Source: an uncultured Ruminococcus sp.
GTDB taxonomy: Bacteria; Bacillota; Clostridia; Oscillospirales; Ruminococcaceae
Length of the DNA: 33,714 nt
Reading direction: 5' to 3'
Assembly: GCA_937907215.1 (NCBI GenBank)
Contig: CALESG010000057.1
Span: 1 to 33,714, forward strand
The position numbers were made by a program, and so were the translations under genes. The notes below the pieces were generated by a model that saw nothing but the letters and a program-made list of their open reading frames with translations, ran no database searches and was not told the DNA's origin. Positions 24,405-32,327 of the stretch are shown in pieces (position 1 is the stretch's first letter; each line of letters begins with the position of its first letter).

Positions 24405-25658
24405 TTATTCATATAAAGGATATTCCTTGCAGATCTCTGTTACACCTGCACGAATAGCCTCTATATTGTTGTCATAATCTGTTGCTGTAAGATACATAAA
24501 CTCTGCGATCTTATCCATTTCCGCTGCGCCAAGACCTCTGCTTGTTACTGCTGGTGTACCAACTCTGATACCAGAAGTTACAAACGGCTTTTCAGGGTCA
24601 TTAGGAATAGCATTTTTATTTACAGTAATATAGACATTATCAAGACGATGCTCAAATTCCTTGCCTGTAATAGAAAATGGTCTGAGGTCAACAAGCATAA
24701 GGTGATTATCTGTACCGCCGGAAACAAGATTGAATCCACGCTTTACAAGACCTGATGCCAGAGCCTGTGCATTATTTACAACATTTTGTGCATACTCCTT
24801 GAATGATGGCTTGAGAGCTTCACCAAAGCATACAGCCTTTGCAGCGATAACGTGCATAAGCGGACCACCCTGAGTGCCGGGAAATACTGCCTTATTTATC
24901 TTCTTTGCGATCTCTTCATCGTTGCAAAGAATCAAACCGCCTCTTGGTCCACGAAGTGTCTTGTGAGTTGTAGTTGTTGTTACATCTGCATATGGTACCG
25001 GTGATGGATGCATTCCGCCTGCAACAAGACCAGCAATGTGAGCCATATCTACCATAAGATATGCACCTACAGATTTAGCTATCTTAGAAAGTCTTTCAAA
25101 ATCTATAATTCTTGGATATGCACTAGCACCTGCTACAATAAGCTTTGGCTTATGTTCATCTGCCAGAGCCTGAACCTTATCGTAATCGATAACTTCATCA
25201 TCGCCCAAACCATAGGAAACAAAGTTGAAATATTTACCAGAAATGTTTACAGGGCTGCCGTGAGTAAGATGTCCGCCGTGAGCAAGGCTCATGCCAAGAA
25301 CTGTATCGCCCGGCTGAAGCAGTGCAAAATAAACTGCTGTATTAGCCTGAGCGCCTGAATGCGGCTGAACATTTGCAAACTTTGCACCAAAGAGCTGTTT
25401 TGCACGTTCAATAGCAATTTCTTCTACAACGTCTACATACTCGCATCCGCCGTAATAACGCTTATGCGGAAGGCCTTCTGCATACTTATTTGTAAGAGCA
25501 CTTCCCATAGCTGCCATAACTGCTGGTGAAACAATATTTTCGCTTGCAATAAGCTCCAGATTTCTCTTTTGTCTTGCAAGTTCCTTATCCATTGCAGCAC
25601 CAACTTCTGCATCATAATTACTAACAAAGCCTATTGTGTCCATCATATCCTGATACAT
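24405..25658 (-). CDS. glyA: Serine hydroxymethyltransferase
   Basis: A PLP enzyme that interconverts serine and glycine and supplies 5,10-methylenetetrahydrofolate for one-carbon metabolism. The 417-residue protein has the usual N-terminal ELIASENIVSPAVMAAMGS, NKYAEGLPHKRYYGGCE, and the PLP-lysine motif VTTTTHKTLRGPRGG with Lys233. DMAHIAGLVAGG contains the PLP-pyridine-binding aspartate. AAAGGAG lies before the ATG. It is a single-gene unit with its own promoter and a terminator before rarA. Nothing unusual is seen in the protein. Confidence 0.97.
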   Translation of the reverse strand: MYQDMMDTIGFVSNYDAEVGAAMDKELARQKRNLELIASENIVSPAVMAAMGSALTNKYAEGLPHKRYYGGCEYVDVVEEIAIERAKQLFGAKFANVQPHSGAQANTAVYFALLQPGDTVLGMSLAHGGHLTHGSPVNISGKYFNFVSYGLGDDEVIDYDKVQALADEHKPKLIVAGASAYPRIIDFERLSKIAKSVGAYLMVDMAHIAGLVAGGMHPSPVPYADVTTTTTHKTLRGPRGGLILCNDEEIAKKINKAVFPGTQGGPLMHVIAAKAVCFGEALKPSFKEYAQNVVNNAQALASGLVKRGFNLVSGGTDNHLMLVDLRPFSITGKEFEHRLDNVYITVNKNAIPNDPEKPFVTSGIRVGTPAVTSRGLGAAEMDKIAEFMYLTATDYDNNIEAIRAGVTEICKEYPLYE

Positions 25659-25698
25659 AAATGTAATCTCCTTTTTTCAAAAAATAATTAACACTTAA

Positions 25699-25727
25699 AT
25701 TATACTATATTTCCTATAAAATAGCAA
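25699..25727 (-). promoter_or_regulatory. sigma-A promoter for glyA
   Basis: Minus strand TTGCTA (25722-25727), 17-base spacer, TATAAT (25699-25704). No purine or other riboswitch is visible in the short leader (about 35 bases). Confidence 0.65.
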
Positions 25728-25753
25728 GGGCTTTTTTTAAAATTTATTTTTTA

Positions 25754-25775
25754 GTGATATTATAAATATTATCAC
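25754..25775. repeat. A+T-rich palindrome over a stop codon
   Basis: GTGATATTATAAATATTATCAC is nearly self-complementary (6-bp outer stem, one mismatch, inner 2 bp). It includes the stop codon of the next gene. There is no T-run on the minus strand, so it is a poor terminator. Confidence 0.35.
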
Positions 25776-26089
25776 ATAGGCAGCGAGCCTTTTGTATTAA
25801 ATCTCAACTGACGCAGAGCTTCATTATAAAGTCTGTCCGGACGAACTTTTTTATGTACAAGAGAGTTTGCGAATTTAAGTGTTGTTTCAATATCCTCTGA
25901 AAAATTTTCAATGCTCTCACAATAACCTGTGCGTATATCTTCAGCTGATACGCCATAGACCGAAACATTCGTTCCTCTTCGCTTTACACTGCCTGTTGTC
26001 ACACGATAAATTACACGGTTCACTCCGTATACTTCCATATAAACTACTGTGTTGTCTGGTTTCTGAGTCTGTTTTTTTATTGTTATCAT
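25772..26089 (-). CDS. Small protein, possibly DUF6514 family
   Basis: 105 residues, soluble, basic in the middle. The first half looks like beta-strands (VVYMEVYGVNRVIYRVTTG, then VSVYGVSAEDI). The second half is helical (DIETTLKFANSLVHKKVRPD RLYNEAL), ending in a short tail. This layout, with a conserved V-x-P near the last helix, reminds me of the DUF6514 family of small clostridial proteins, whose function is unknown; I cannot confirm this by alignment. AAAGGAG precedes the ATG. The upstream region holds a weak promoter and three phased 10-bp repeats, so the gene may be regulated on its own. Confidence 0.6.
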   Translation of the reverse strand: MITIKKQTQKPDNTVVYMEVYGVNRVIYRVTTGSVKRRGTNVSVYGVSAEDIRTGYCESIENFSEDIETTLKFANSLVHKKVRPDRLYNEALRQLRFNTKGSLPM

Positions 26090-26138
26090 AAACTTACTCC
26101 TTTTTATTTTGATTTTTATATTTTGCAGCTGCTTTATT

Positions 26139-26167
26139 TAGCATAACACATTTCATCCTGCATTTAA
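26139..26167 (-). promoter_or_regulatory. Weak promoter of the small DUF6514-like gene
   Basis: On the minus strand TTTAAA, 17-base spacer, TATGCT. Both hexamers are poor, but three phased repeats lie directly upstream, as would fit an activated promoter. Confidence 0.35.
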
Positions 26168-26194
26168 ACAGCAATAAACAGCGATAAACAGCAA
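26165..26194. repeat. Three tandem 10-bp repeats
   Basis: AAACAGCAAT, AAACAGCGAT and AAACAGCAAA follow each other without gaps. The 10-base period puts them on one face of the helix, immediately upstream of the weak -35 of the minus-strand gene that starts at 26089. This suggests cooperative binding of a regulator. Confidence 0.55.
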
Positions 26195-26295
26195 AGATTT
26201 GCGGCTTTTAGCAATTCTTTGATAATAATAAATAAATTTGTCGATATAAAAAATTTATTTGCTAAATGGCAAAATATGAAAAATAAGTGAAAAAG

Positions 26296-26324
26296 TTGAT
26301 TTTTTAAATACAATCTGATATAAT
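26296..26324 (+). promoter_or_regulatory. sigma-A promoter for the dockerin protein gene
   Basis: TTGATT (26296-26301), 17-base spacer, TATAAT (26319-26324); start codon at 26378. Confidence 0.7.
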
Positions 26325-26377
26325 TAAGATACATTTTATTTTTAAGAACTTATTCTAAGATTAAAGGAGTATATTTT

Positions 26378-27880
26378 ATGAAAAAATCCATAAGTATTAT
26401 TTCAGTATGTGCAGCACTTTCAACTATGCTCTCAATGTCTATGTCTGTAAATGCTGAAGAAAAAACAAGTACATATACTGCCAGCTTACAGCTGGATCGT
26501 TATGCTATGACTGCCGAAGAAGCTGCTGCCGGAAATTCCGTAAAAGTAGATACATATGTAAGAGGTCCTATAAAAGACGGACTTGTTATTAAAAGTGCAT
26601 TTGTTGGTATAAATCACGACCCTCAACTTTATATGCGTGATATTGTTAATCCAAATCAAAAATATACAGAAAACAGTTACAGCTATCTTAATAAACATTT
26701 TAATACATCATACAAACCGTTTTGCTTCGGCGTTTTTAACAATGGCAAATATAATTCAAATACATTTACTTGTGCATCACTTGATTACTGTACAGAACCT
26801 GTTACAGGCGGATATATATATTACAGAGGAAATGATACTATAAGCTTTAAGCTTCCCGGAAGATATTATGTAAATGAAAACGGCGAATTGGCTCAGGATA
26901 AAGTTTCACATGAAATAACCTGTCCTCTAACAGTTAATGGTGACGGAACTGCAACTTTTTCATTCAAATACGCTAACAGCTACGGCGGAAATGTTTACGT
27001 TGACGTGGCTGAAAGAGTTATAGATAACTATCAGCCTGAACTTCTTAATGAAGGCGATAGGATACCGGACAAAAACAATCAAATCAGTTGGATAGCAACA
27101 CTTGATGCCTCAACATCATTCCTTGGCAATTCAGATGATTTCCCATTGATGCAAACAAACGCATTATTCAAGAAAAATACTCCTTGCGGAATCTATGATA
27201 TAGCATTCCAAGAAAACAAGCTTGATATAAAAGGTACTTTAAACGGCGATTCATATAACCTGCCAATGAAATATCAAACTGCTGCTATAGCTGTAGGCGT
27301 TACAGGTGCTGATATAGTTTCAGAAAGCAGTATACCGGAATATGCTTGTTATTATGCAGACGACAAGAAAACTATAACAGGTGCAAGTGCAGGAGCAGAT
27401 TATATCTGCAATGTTAATTATTCAGACGGTACATCAGAAAGCTTAAAAAATGTTACAGGTGCTGTCAATGCAGGAACATCACCAAATGATATTATGAACG
27501 GAAATTCAGGAGCTTATTTTATTGGCGATATTCCAATGTACTGCGGTGATACCAGACTAACCTACAATGGTAATGAAAATAACATAAAAGCTCTAATCGG
27601 AAAAAAGGGTGATGTTAACTTTGACGGAAAGGCAGACATTACTGATGCATTAGAGGTTCTTAGATACTATTCTGAAAGTGCAGCAGGTCTGGAATCAAAG
27701 ATAGCAGACGGTGAAAAGTATAAGGAAACACTTGCATTTTTCCTTGGTGATGTAGACACAGAATCACAAAATATGGAAAACGGCGGCAAACTTGATATAA
27801 CTGATGCTTTAAGTATTCTCTCTTATTATTCACACAATGCTGCTGACATTGACGTTTCATGGGATAAATATCTGCAATAA
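26378..27880 (+). CDS. Secreted protein with C-terminal type I dockerin
   Basis: 500 residues. A Sec signal peptide (MKKSISIISV, cleavage after V-N-A at 26) is followed by about 380 residues I cannot assign to an enzyme family. They show beta-rich sequence; the segments SAFVGINHDPQLYMRD and SFLGNSDDFPLMQTNALF, with TPCGIYDIAF after them, look like two cohesin-like or Ig-like beta-sandwich units (inference). The C-terminus is a dockerin: first Ca2+ loop DVNFDGKADITD (412-423), helix with LRYYSESA, and a second loop starting at D458 that is seven residues longer than usual (DVDTESQNMENGGKLDITD). Dockerins bind cohesins on scaffoldins or the cell surface in Ruminococcus. No scaffoldin or glycosidase gene is in the window. 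AAAGGAG precedes the ATG. Confidence 0.85.
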   Translation: MKKSISIISVCAALSTMLSMSMSVNAEEKTSTYTASLQLDRYAMTAEEAAAGNSVKVDTYVRGPIKDGLVIKSAFVGINHDPQLYMRDIVNPNQKYTENSYSYLNKHFNTSYKPFCFGVFNNGKYNSNTFTCASLDYCTEPVTGGYIYYRGNDTISFKLPGRYYVNENGELAQDKVSHEITCPLTVNGDGTATFSFKYANSYGGNVYVDVAERVIDNYQPELLNEGDRIPDKNNQISWIATLDASTSFLGNSDDFPLMQTNALFKKNTPCGIYDIAFQENKLDIKGTLNGDSYNLPMKYQTAAIAVGVTGADIVSESSIPEYACYYADDKKTITGASAGADYICNVNYSDGTSESLKNVTGAVNAGTSPNDIMNGNSGAYFIGDIPMYCGDTRLTYNGNENNIKALIGKKGDVNFDGKADITDALEVLRYYSESAAGLESKIADGEKYKETLAFFLGDVDTESQNMENGGKLDITDALSILSYYSHNAADIDVSWDKYLQ

Positions 27881-27910
27881 GATAAATTATATATAATATT
27901 TAAATAATAA

Positions 27911-27961
27911 AAAAATTCCGCTTAAGTCATTAGATAAAATGAAACTTAAAGCGGAATTTTT
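27911..27961. terminator. Terminator, usable from both sides
   Basis: AAAAATTCCGCTTAAGT (27911-27927) and its near-perfect inverted copy at 27944-27961 (one bulged A), with a 16-base loop. On the plus strand it ends the dockerin gene (GGAATTTTTG). On the minus strand it is followed by a run of seven T and could end the candidate small RNA. Confidence 0.8.
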
Positions 27962-27983
27962 GCGTAAAATTTTATATAAAAGT

Positions 27984-28016
27984 AAAATGCACACTGGATA
28001 AACTAGTGTGCATTTT
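27984..28016. terminator. Strong hairpin, possible second terminator
   Basis: Perfect 12-bp stem AAAATGCACACT / AGTGTGCATTTT with a 9-base loop. The T-tract is short on both strands, so termination would be partial. Confidence 0.5.
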
Positions 28017-28061
28017 AGTAAGGGGATTTTTATGAAAAAATTTTTAAGAAAGGATACTTAT

Positions 28062-28090
28062 ATTATACCCATATATTCCCTATATGTCAA
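28062..28090 (-). promoter_or_regulatory. Consensus sigma-A promoter without an ORF
   Basis: Minus strand TTGACA (28085-28090), 17-base spacer, TATAAT (28062-28067): exact match. It transcribes towards the candidate small RNA and the 3' end of the dockerin gene. Confidence 0.75.
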
Positions 28091-28135
28091 TAGCATTTTT
28101 TAAATTTTACATAATATACATCCAATATTATTATT

Positions 28136-29008
28136 TTACTTCATATGTAAATCTATCTGTGGATATGGTATTGAGATGCCTTTCTTATCAAATTCTTTTT
28201 TAACGTTTTCAATAAGAGTGTAATATACCTTCCAATAATTATCCGTATCCACCCATACTCTAAGCGTTAGCTCTATCGAACTGTCTGCCTGAGCTGTTAC
28301 ATCAACTTCCGGTGCAGGTTCTTTTAAAACTTCTTCAATAGATAATGCAGTGCTGTTTAGTGTTTTCTTTGCAAGATCTATATCGTCATCATAAGATATA
28401 CAAAACTCAATATCTACACGGCGTTTTTCTTTATCTGTATAATTTATTATTTTATCAGAAGAAACCTTGCCGTTTGGTATATAAACCGATACATTATCTT
28501 TAGTTACTATTTTGGTATAAAGCATACCAACTGATTCTACTTTTCCCTTCGAGCCTTCTATTTCAACTATATCTCCTGCTTTTATAGGCTTTGCAAATGA
28601 TATAATAAATCCGCCTGCGACATTTGCCAAACTGTCTTTTAATGCAAGTGCAACTGCCATACTGCTGGAAACTATTATAGCAACTATAGAATCCATTGGA
28701 ACGTGGATAATTGAAAGAATTATAACTGCCAAAAGCACATAGAGAATAATTTTTATCACGCTTTTTAGAAATCCAGACGCTATACCGTCCATATCAGAAC
28801 GATTTAAAGCATGGCCTATTATTCTCATAAGTAATTTTATAGCCAAAAAACCTATAATTGCAAATATAACTGCAATTATAAAAGTTGGAACGGCTGATTT
28901 TACAGGTTCTGAAATATTACTTAATATTGATGTGGCATTTGATATTTCTTCCGCCATTACATCAGTAATATTGTTTTCAGTAGCGTTTTGTATTGCTTCT
29001 TCAATCAT
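28136..29008 (-). CDS. Small-conductance mechanosensitive channel (MscS family)
   Basis: A membrane channel that opens under tension and releases osmolytes on hypo-osmotic shock. The 290-residue protein has an extra N-terminal amphipathic stretch (1-38), membrane helices at about 40-66, 80-103 and the pore-lining third helix (IVSSSMAVALALKDSLANVAGG). The MscS beta domain follows (GDIVEIEGSKGKVESVGML, IPNGKV), then the cytoplasmic alpha-beta domain. Length equals that of E. coli MscS. AGGAGG precedes the ATG, and a consensus promoter lies upstream. It stands alone. Confidence 0.92.
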   Translation of the reverse strand: MIEEAIQNATENNITDVMAEEISNATSILSNISEPVKSAVPTFIIAVIFAIIGFLAIKLLMRIIGHALNRSDMDGIASGFLKSVIKIILYVLLAVIILSIIHVPMDSIVAIIVSSSMAVALALKDSLANVAGGFIISFAKPIKAGDIVEIEGSKGKVESVGMLYTKIVTKDNVSVYIPNGKVSSDKIINYTDKEKRRVDIEFCISYDDDIDLAKKTLNSTALSIEEVLKEPAPEVDVTAQADSSIELTLRVWVDTDNYWKVYYTLIENVKKEFDKKGISIPYPQIDLHMK

Positions 29009-29065
29009 TAAATTTCCTCCTGTTATAATTTATTTATAATTTTTATAATAATAACTTGTTCTTAT

Positions 29066-29095
29066 ATTATACAGTTTTTTCGACATAATTGTCAA
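29066..29095 (-). promoter_or_regulatory. sigma-A promoter for the MscS gene
   Basis: Minus strand TTGACA (29090-29095), 18-base spacer, TATAAT (29066-29071). Confidence 0.78.
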
Positions 29096-29115
29096 GGATA
29101 ATTTCAAGTCAACAC

Positions 29116-29150
29116 CGCACAAAGACTGTGCGTCAGGCGAGCTTTGTGCG
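29116..29150. repeat. GC-rich palindromic element between divergent promoters
   Basis: CGCACAAAG (29116-29124) and CTTTGTGCG (29142-29150) form a perfect 9-bp inverted repeat. The loop itself contains TGTGCG, which can pair with the left CGCACA instead, so two hairpins compete. It sits midway between the mscS promoter and the next plus-strand promoter. The remaining gap (29009-29312) holds only these elements. Confidence 0.5.
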
Positions 29151-29213
29151 ATATTGCATCAAAAAATCAAAGCTTCAGTGCAAGATTATCATCCCATTTT
29201 CACACAAATAAGA

Positions 29214-29242
29214 TTGACGAAAAACACAGAATATGTTATTAT
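29214..29242 (+). promoter_or_regulatory. sigma-A promoter for membrane protein and dipeptidase genes
   Basis: TTGACG (29214-29219), 17-base spacer, TATTAT (29237-29242); start codon at 29313. Confidence 0.6.
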
Positions 29243-29312
29243 TATATTATTAAGCAGATAATTTGTAATGCTAATTATTTTATTATATTTTTATATAAAG
29301 GTGAGCTTTTAA

Positions 29313-29855
29313 ATGAAACATTCTTTAAGCTATAAAATCGCACTTGGCGGAACCTTGGCATCAATATGCCTTGCCTGCCAATTTGTCACGGGTGTATTTC
29401 CCATCTTTTATATTATAATGCCGATGATATGTGGCATTCTAGTAACAGTAATGTCTGACGAAACCGGCACTAAGTGGGGGTTTTTAATGTACCTTGCTGT
29501 TTCGGTTTTGTCAATATTTATTACTCCAAACAAAGAAGCAGCTTTGATATTTATAATGTTCTTTGGTCATTATCCTCTGATAAGACCTAAGCTCTCAAAA
29601 ATAAAGCCTAAAATTTTAGGCTTTTTCCTAAAGGCTGCTATTTTTAATTTCTGCACGATAATATATTTTTTAATTACAGTTTACCTCTTTGGTGCAAAAG
29701 AACTTATTGATGAAATGGGCGAAATGGGTAAATACGGCGGTCTGATACTTCTTGGTACGGCTAATATGATGTTTATAAGTTATGATTACTTAATGGACAT
29801 AGCACAGTTGTTTTATATAAAAAATCTGAAACCCAAGATCTCGGGCAAATGTTAA
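29313..29855 (+). CDS. Integral membrane protein of unknown function
   Basis: 180 residues with five or so membrane helices (about 8-26, 28-46, 54-71, 74-90, 105-126 and a last one near 140-157). The first helices (ALGGTLASICLACQF, then FPIFYIIMPMICGILVTVM) resemble the substrate-binding S components of ECF transporters and DUF2232-type membrane proteins, but I cannot decide between them. AAAGGTGAG precedes the ATG. The dipeptidase gene starts 47 bases downstream and may be co-transcribed; no terminator is evident between the two. No ECF ATPase or T component is in the window. Confidence 0.65.
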   Translation: MKHSLSYKIALGGTLASICLACQFVTGVFPIFYIIMPMICGILVTVMSDETGTKWGFLMYLAVSVLSIFITPNKEAALIFIMFFGHYPLIRPKLSKIKPKILGFFLKAAIFNFCTIIYFLITVYLFGAKELIDEMGEMGKYGGLILLGTANMMFISYDYLMDIAQLFYIKNLKPKISGKC

Positions 29856-29902
29856 GGAATCACTGAATAATATATTAAAAATAATAACAGGAGAATAATG
29901 AT

Positions 29903-31204
29903 ATGAACCTTGAAAAATTATATTATACAATTGAAAAGAACAAACCTTCTATGCTTGAAACTCTGAAAGAACTCATTGCTATAAAAAGCATATCGACAAT
30001 CACTTCTGACAGTATATATCCATATGGCAAACCATGTGCAGAGGCACTGGAACTTATGCTTGGCTCAGCAAAGAATATAGGCTTTCATGTGACCAATTAT
30101 GAATACCACGTTGGAACTGCCGACTTTGACAATTCGCTTGGCAAACCAGAACTCGGAATTCTTTGCCACCTTGATGTTGTACCAGCATCACCTGAAAACT
30201 GGTCGCAAGACCCATTTGAAATGAAAATATCAAACGAATGTATATATGGCAGAGGTGCTATTGACAATAAAGGTCCTGCTGTAGCTGCACTTTATGCTAT
30301 GAAAGCTATAAAAGAATCTGACATTAAACTAAAAAAGAATGTACGTTTTTTGTTTGGATGCGATGAGGAAAACGGCAGTTCAGATATTGTTTATTATCTT
30401 ACTAAAGATAAAATGCCGCCAATGGTTTTTACTCCAGACGGCAGCTATCCTATTATAAATATTGAAAAAGGCATGATACGATTTAAATTTTCAAAAAAAT
30501 CTGACGGAACTATTTCATACATGAATGCTGGTACTGTTCCAAATGCTGTTCCATCCACTGCAAAAGCTGTATTTGCTGACGACCACTGTGAATACTATAA
30601 GGGCATAGAAGCCCACGCTTCTACTCCTGATCTTGGAGATAATGCAATAACAGGTCTTATGAATATAATCGCAAAAAATAATGATTCATGTACAGATGCA
30701 AAAGCAATAGCTAAACTCTTTCCGCATGGCTCTACTAACGGCGAAGGTCTTGGAATCAATTGTCAAGATGAAGAATCAGGACAACTTACTTGCGTTTTAA
30801 GTATGATGTCAATAGAAAACGGTATTGTGACCTGCACGGGAGATATACGCTATCCGGCAAACACTACAAAAGAAAATATAATAGAAAATATAACAAAAAA
30901 ATTCGCTGAATATGGATTTGAAACAGAGATACTAATTGCCTCAGATGTTCACAAAACATCTGCAAATTCAGAATTTGTTCAAACACTTCTTTCTGTTTAT
31001 GAGGAAGAAACAGGTGAAAAGGGCAGCTGCATTGCTATAGGCGGTGGAACATATGTACACGATATAGACGGCGGAGTTGCATTTGGAGCTGAAATGCCCA
31101 ATTATCAATATAATATGCATGGCTGTAATGAACATTATCCTATAGAACACATGATGAGTACAGTTCGCATGATAGCTTCAGCTATTGTCAGGATCTGCGG
31201 TTAA
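29903..31204 (+). CDS. Sapep/PepV-type metallo-dipeptidase (M20 family)
   Basis: A cytoplasmic Mn2+- or Zn2+-dependent dipeptidase. The 433-residue protein carries the M20 metal ligands and catalytic residues: H89 and D91 in LCHLDVVPA, D121 in GAIDNKGPAVAALYA, the catalytic pair E155-E156 in GCDEENGSSD, and the further ligand in VFTPDGSYP. The dimerisation or lid domain lies between about 185 and 320. The C-terminal histidine ligand lies near MHGCNEHYPIEHM. The family is involved in peptide use. AACAGGAG precedes the ATG. Its last 27 bases overlap the 3' end of trmO on the other strand. Confidence 0.9.
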   Translation: MNLEKLYYTIEKNKPSMLETLKELIAIKSISTITSDSIYPYGKPCAEALELMLGSAKNIGFHVTNYEYHVGTADFDNSLGKPELGILCHLDVVPASPENWSQDPFEMKISNECIYGRGAIDNKGPAVAALYAMKAIKESDIKLKKNVRFLFGCDEENGSSDIVYYLTKDKMPPMVFTPDGSYPIINIEKGMIRFKFSKKSDGTISYMNAGTVPNAVPSTAKAVFADDHCEYYKGIEAHASTPDLGDNAITGLMNIIAKNNDSCTDAKAIAKLFPHGSTNGEGLGINCQDEESGQLTCVLSMMSIENGIVTCTGDIRYPANTTKENIIENITKKFAEYGFETEILIASDVHKTSANSEFVQTLLSVYEEETGEKGSCIAIGGGTYVHDIDGGVAFGAEMPNYQYNMHGCNEHYPIEHMMSTVRMIASAIVRICG

Positions 31205-31876
31205 TTCAGTGACTGTCAAGACATCATCATCATTTACTATAAATTTAATTTCCATTCCTGCATATAAAAAACCGTATTCACGTTCGCTGCTTCTTTGATA
31301 ACCCGGACGTGGATCTTGTGCTAAAATAGCTTTTAGAGTTTCTATTTGATTTTTTTGAGCTTGCGGTATTCTATCAAGAATTTCATTTGGAATTATTACG
31401 TTTAAATTATGCATGGCTGCTTTTTCAGAAAAGCCAGCCTTTGCATATGGGATACTATCGATATGAGGAAGATACGGCTTTATATCATATATCGGTGTGT
31501 TGTCCACAAGGTCTGCACCTTTTACGTGAATAATAGGTCCATTAGTAACATCAAACTCTATCTTCTCAATCTCTACAACAGAAATACCTATTGGGTTCGG
31601 TCGAAAAGGACTTCTTGTTGCAAATACGCCAATACGCTTATTTCCGCCAAGTCGTGGCGGACGTACAGTAGGTGACCATTTATCCCTAACCGCTTCATGA
31701 AACTCCCATATAAGCCATATGTGAGAGTAGCCGTCAAGTTCTCTAAACGCTTCCGGTATACGATATTCAGGTTCAAATATTATTTCTGCCCTTAAATCCG
31801 GCACAAGTCCAGGCTGCCTTGGTATTCCAAATTTTGTAGGAAATGGACTTCTTATATATGCTATTGGTTTTATCAA
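31178..31876 (-). CDS. trmO: tRNA (t6A37) N6-methyltransferase TrmO
   Basis: Uses S-adenosylmethionine to methylate t6A at position 37 to m6t6A, in E. coli on tRNA-Thr(GGU). The 232-residue protein matches the TrmO/TsaA (YaeB) beta-barrel family in length and motifs: PIAYIRSPFPTKFGIPRQPG, DGYSHIWLIWEFH (48-60), the S-adenosylmethionine-binding ATRSPFRPNPIGIS (86-99) and DIKPYLP, with the C-terminal domain containing DPRPGYQ. The start is a TTG at 31874-31876, supported by AAGGAG 8 bases upstream. The only gene just upstream on the same strand is tRNA-Thr(GGT), its likely substrate. A strong terminator separates them. Confidence 0.93.
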   Translation of the reverse strand: MIKPIAYIRSPFPTKFGIPRQPGLVPDLRAEIIFEPEYRIPEAFRELDGYSHIWLIWEFHEAVRDKWSPTVRPPRLGGNKRIGVFATRSPFRPNPIGISVVEIEKIEFDVTNGPIIHVKGADLVDNTPIYDIKPYLPHIDSIPYAKAGFSEKAAMHNLNVIIPNEILDRIPQAQKNQIETLKAILAQDPRPGYQRSSEREYGFLYAGMEIKFIVNDDDVLTVTELTADPDNS

Positions 31877-32016
31877 TTCTTTTACTCCTTATATTTAGAA
31901 CCTGTCTTCATAAGATCAGTGTGCGGATTTTCGATCATGATTTTGTCGATTATAAGAAAAAAATTCGCAGGCATACTGATGTAACGGCGCACAATTTTTA
32001 TTTTTTCCACAAAAAC

Positions 32017-32065
32017 AAAAGAACCACGCACACGAGAAAATTCCCGAAACTGCGTGGTTTTCTTT

Positions 32066-32066
<1 letters not shown>
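32017..32066 (-). terminator. Terminator of the tRNA-Thr gene
   Basis: On the minus strand AAAAGAAAACCACGCA and TGCGTGGTTCTTTT form a long stem (core ACCACGCA / TGCGTGGT) with a 20-base loop, followed by GTTTTTG. It begins at the encoded CCA end of the tRNA. Confidence 0.85.
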
Positions 32067-32141
<75 letters not shown>

Positions 32142-32191
32142 ATCTGCGAGAATGAACCCATAATCAAACACCATTCAAACTCACAAATAAT

Positions 32192-32220
32192 ATTATATCA
32201 CAAAGCGACATGATTGTCAA
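32192..32220 (-). promoter_or_regulatory. Consensus sigma-A promoter for tRNA-Thr
   Basis: Minus strand TTGACA (32215-32220), 17-base spacer, TATAAT (32192-32197), both exact; about 45 bases of leader before the mature tRNA. Confidence 0.85.
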
Positions 32221-32327
32221 TGTTTTTTGCCTTTTAATTTCAGCTGTAAAATTTATTTTTATTTTATTAAGTAAAATCAACATATTATTTTAATTTTCAA
32301 AGCAAGGAACTTATCATATAATTTTAT

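Larger units (their letters stand above)
27905..28055 (-). ncRNA. Candidate small RNA
   Basis: A consensus promoter (28062-28090) points into about 150 bases with no ORF that has a ribosome binding site. The predicted transcript has a perfect 12-bp stem (AAAATGCACACT / AGTGTGCATTTT, 27984-28016) and the terminator at 27911-27961. It could end after the first hairpin (about 75 bases, followed by ACTTTTAT) or after the second (about 150 bases). It does not resemble 6S RNA, SRP RNA, tmRNA or RNase P. The promoter lies just after the mscS stop, so read-through from mscS is also possible. Confidence 0.45.

Noticed and set aside
26086..26377. The three 10-bp repeats as the start of a CRISPR array.
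   Set aside because: Units are only 10 bases and abut without spacers; no cas genes are near.
28032..28103. A 23-codon plus-strand ORF with AAGGGGA upstream (starts MKKFLRKDTY).
   Set aside because: It lies after the dockerin terminator with no promoter of its own and covers the perfect minus-strand promoter, which explains the sequence better.
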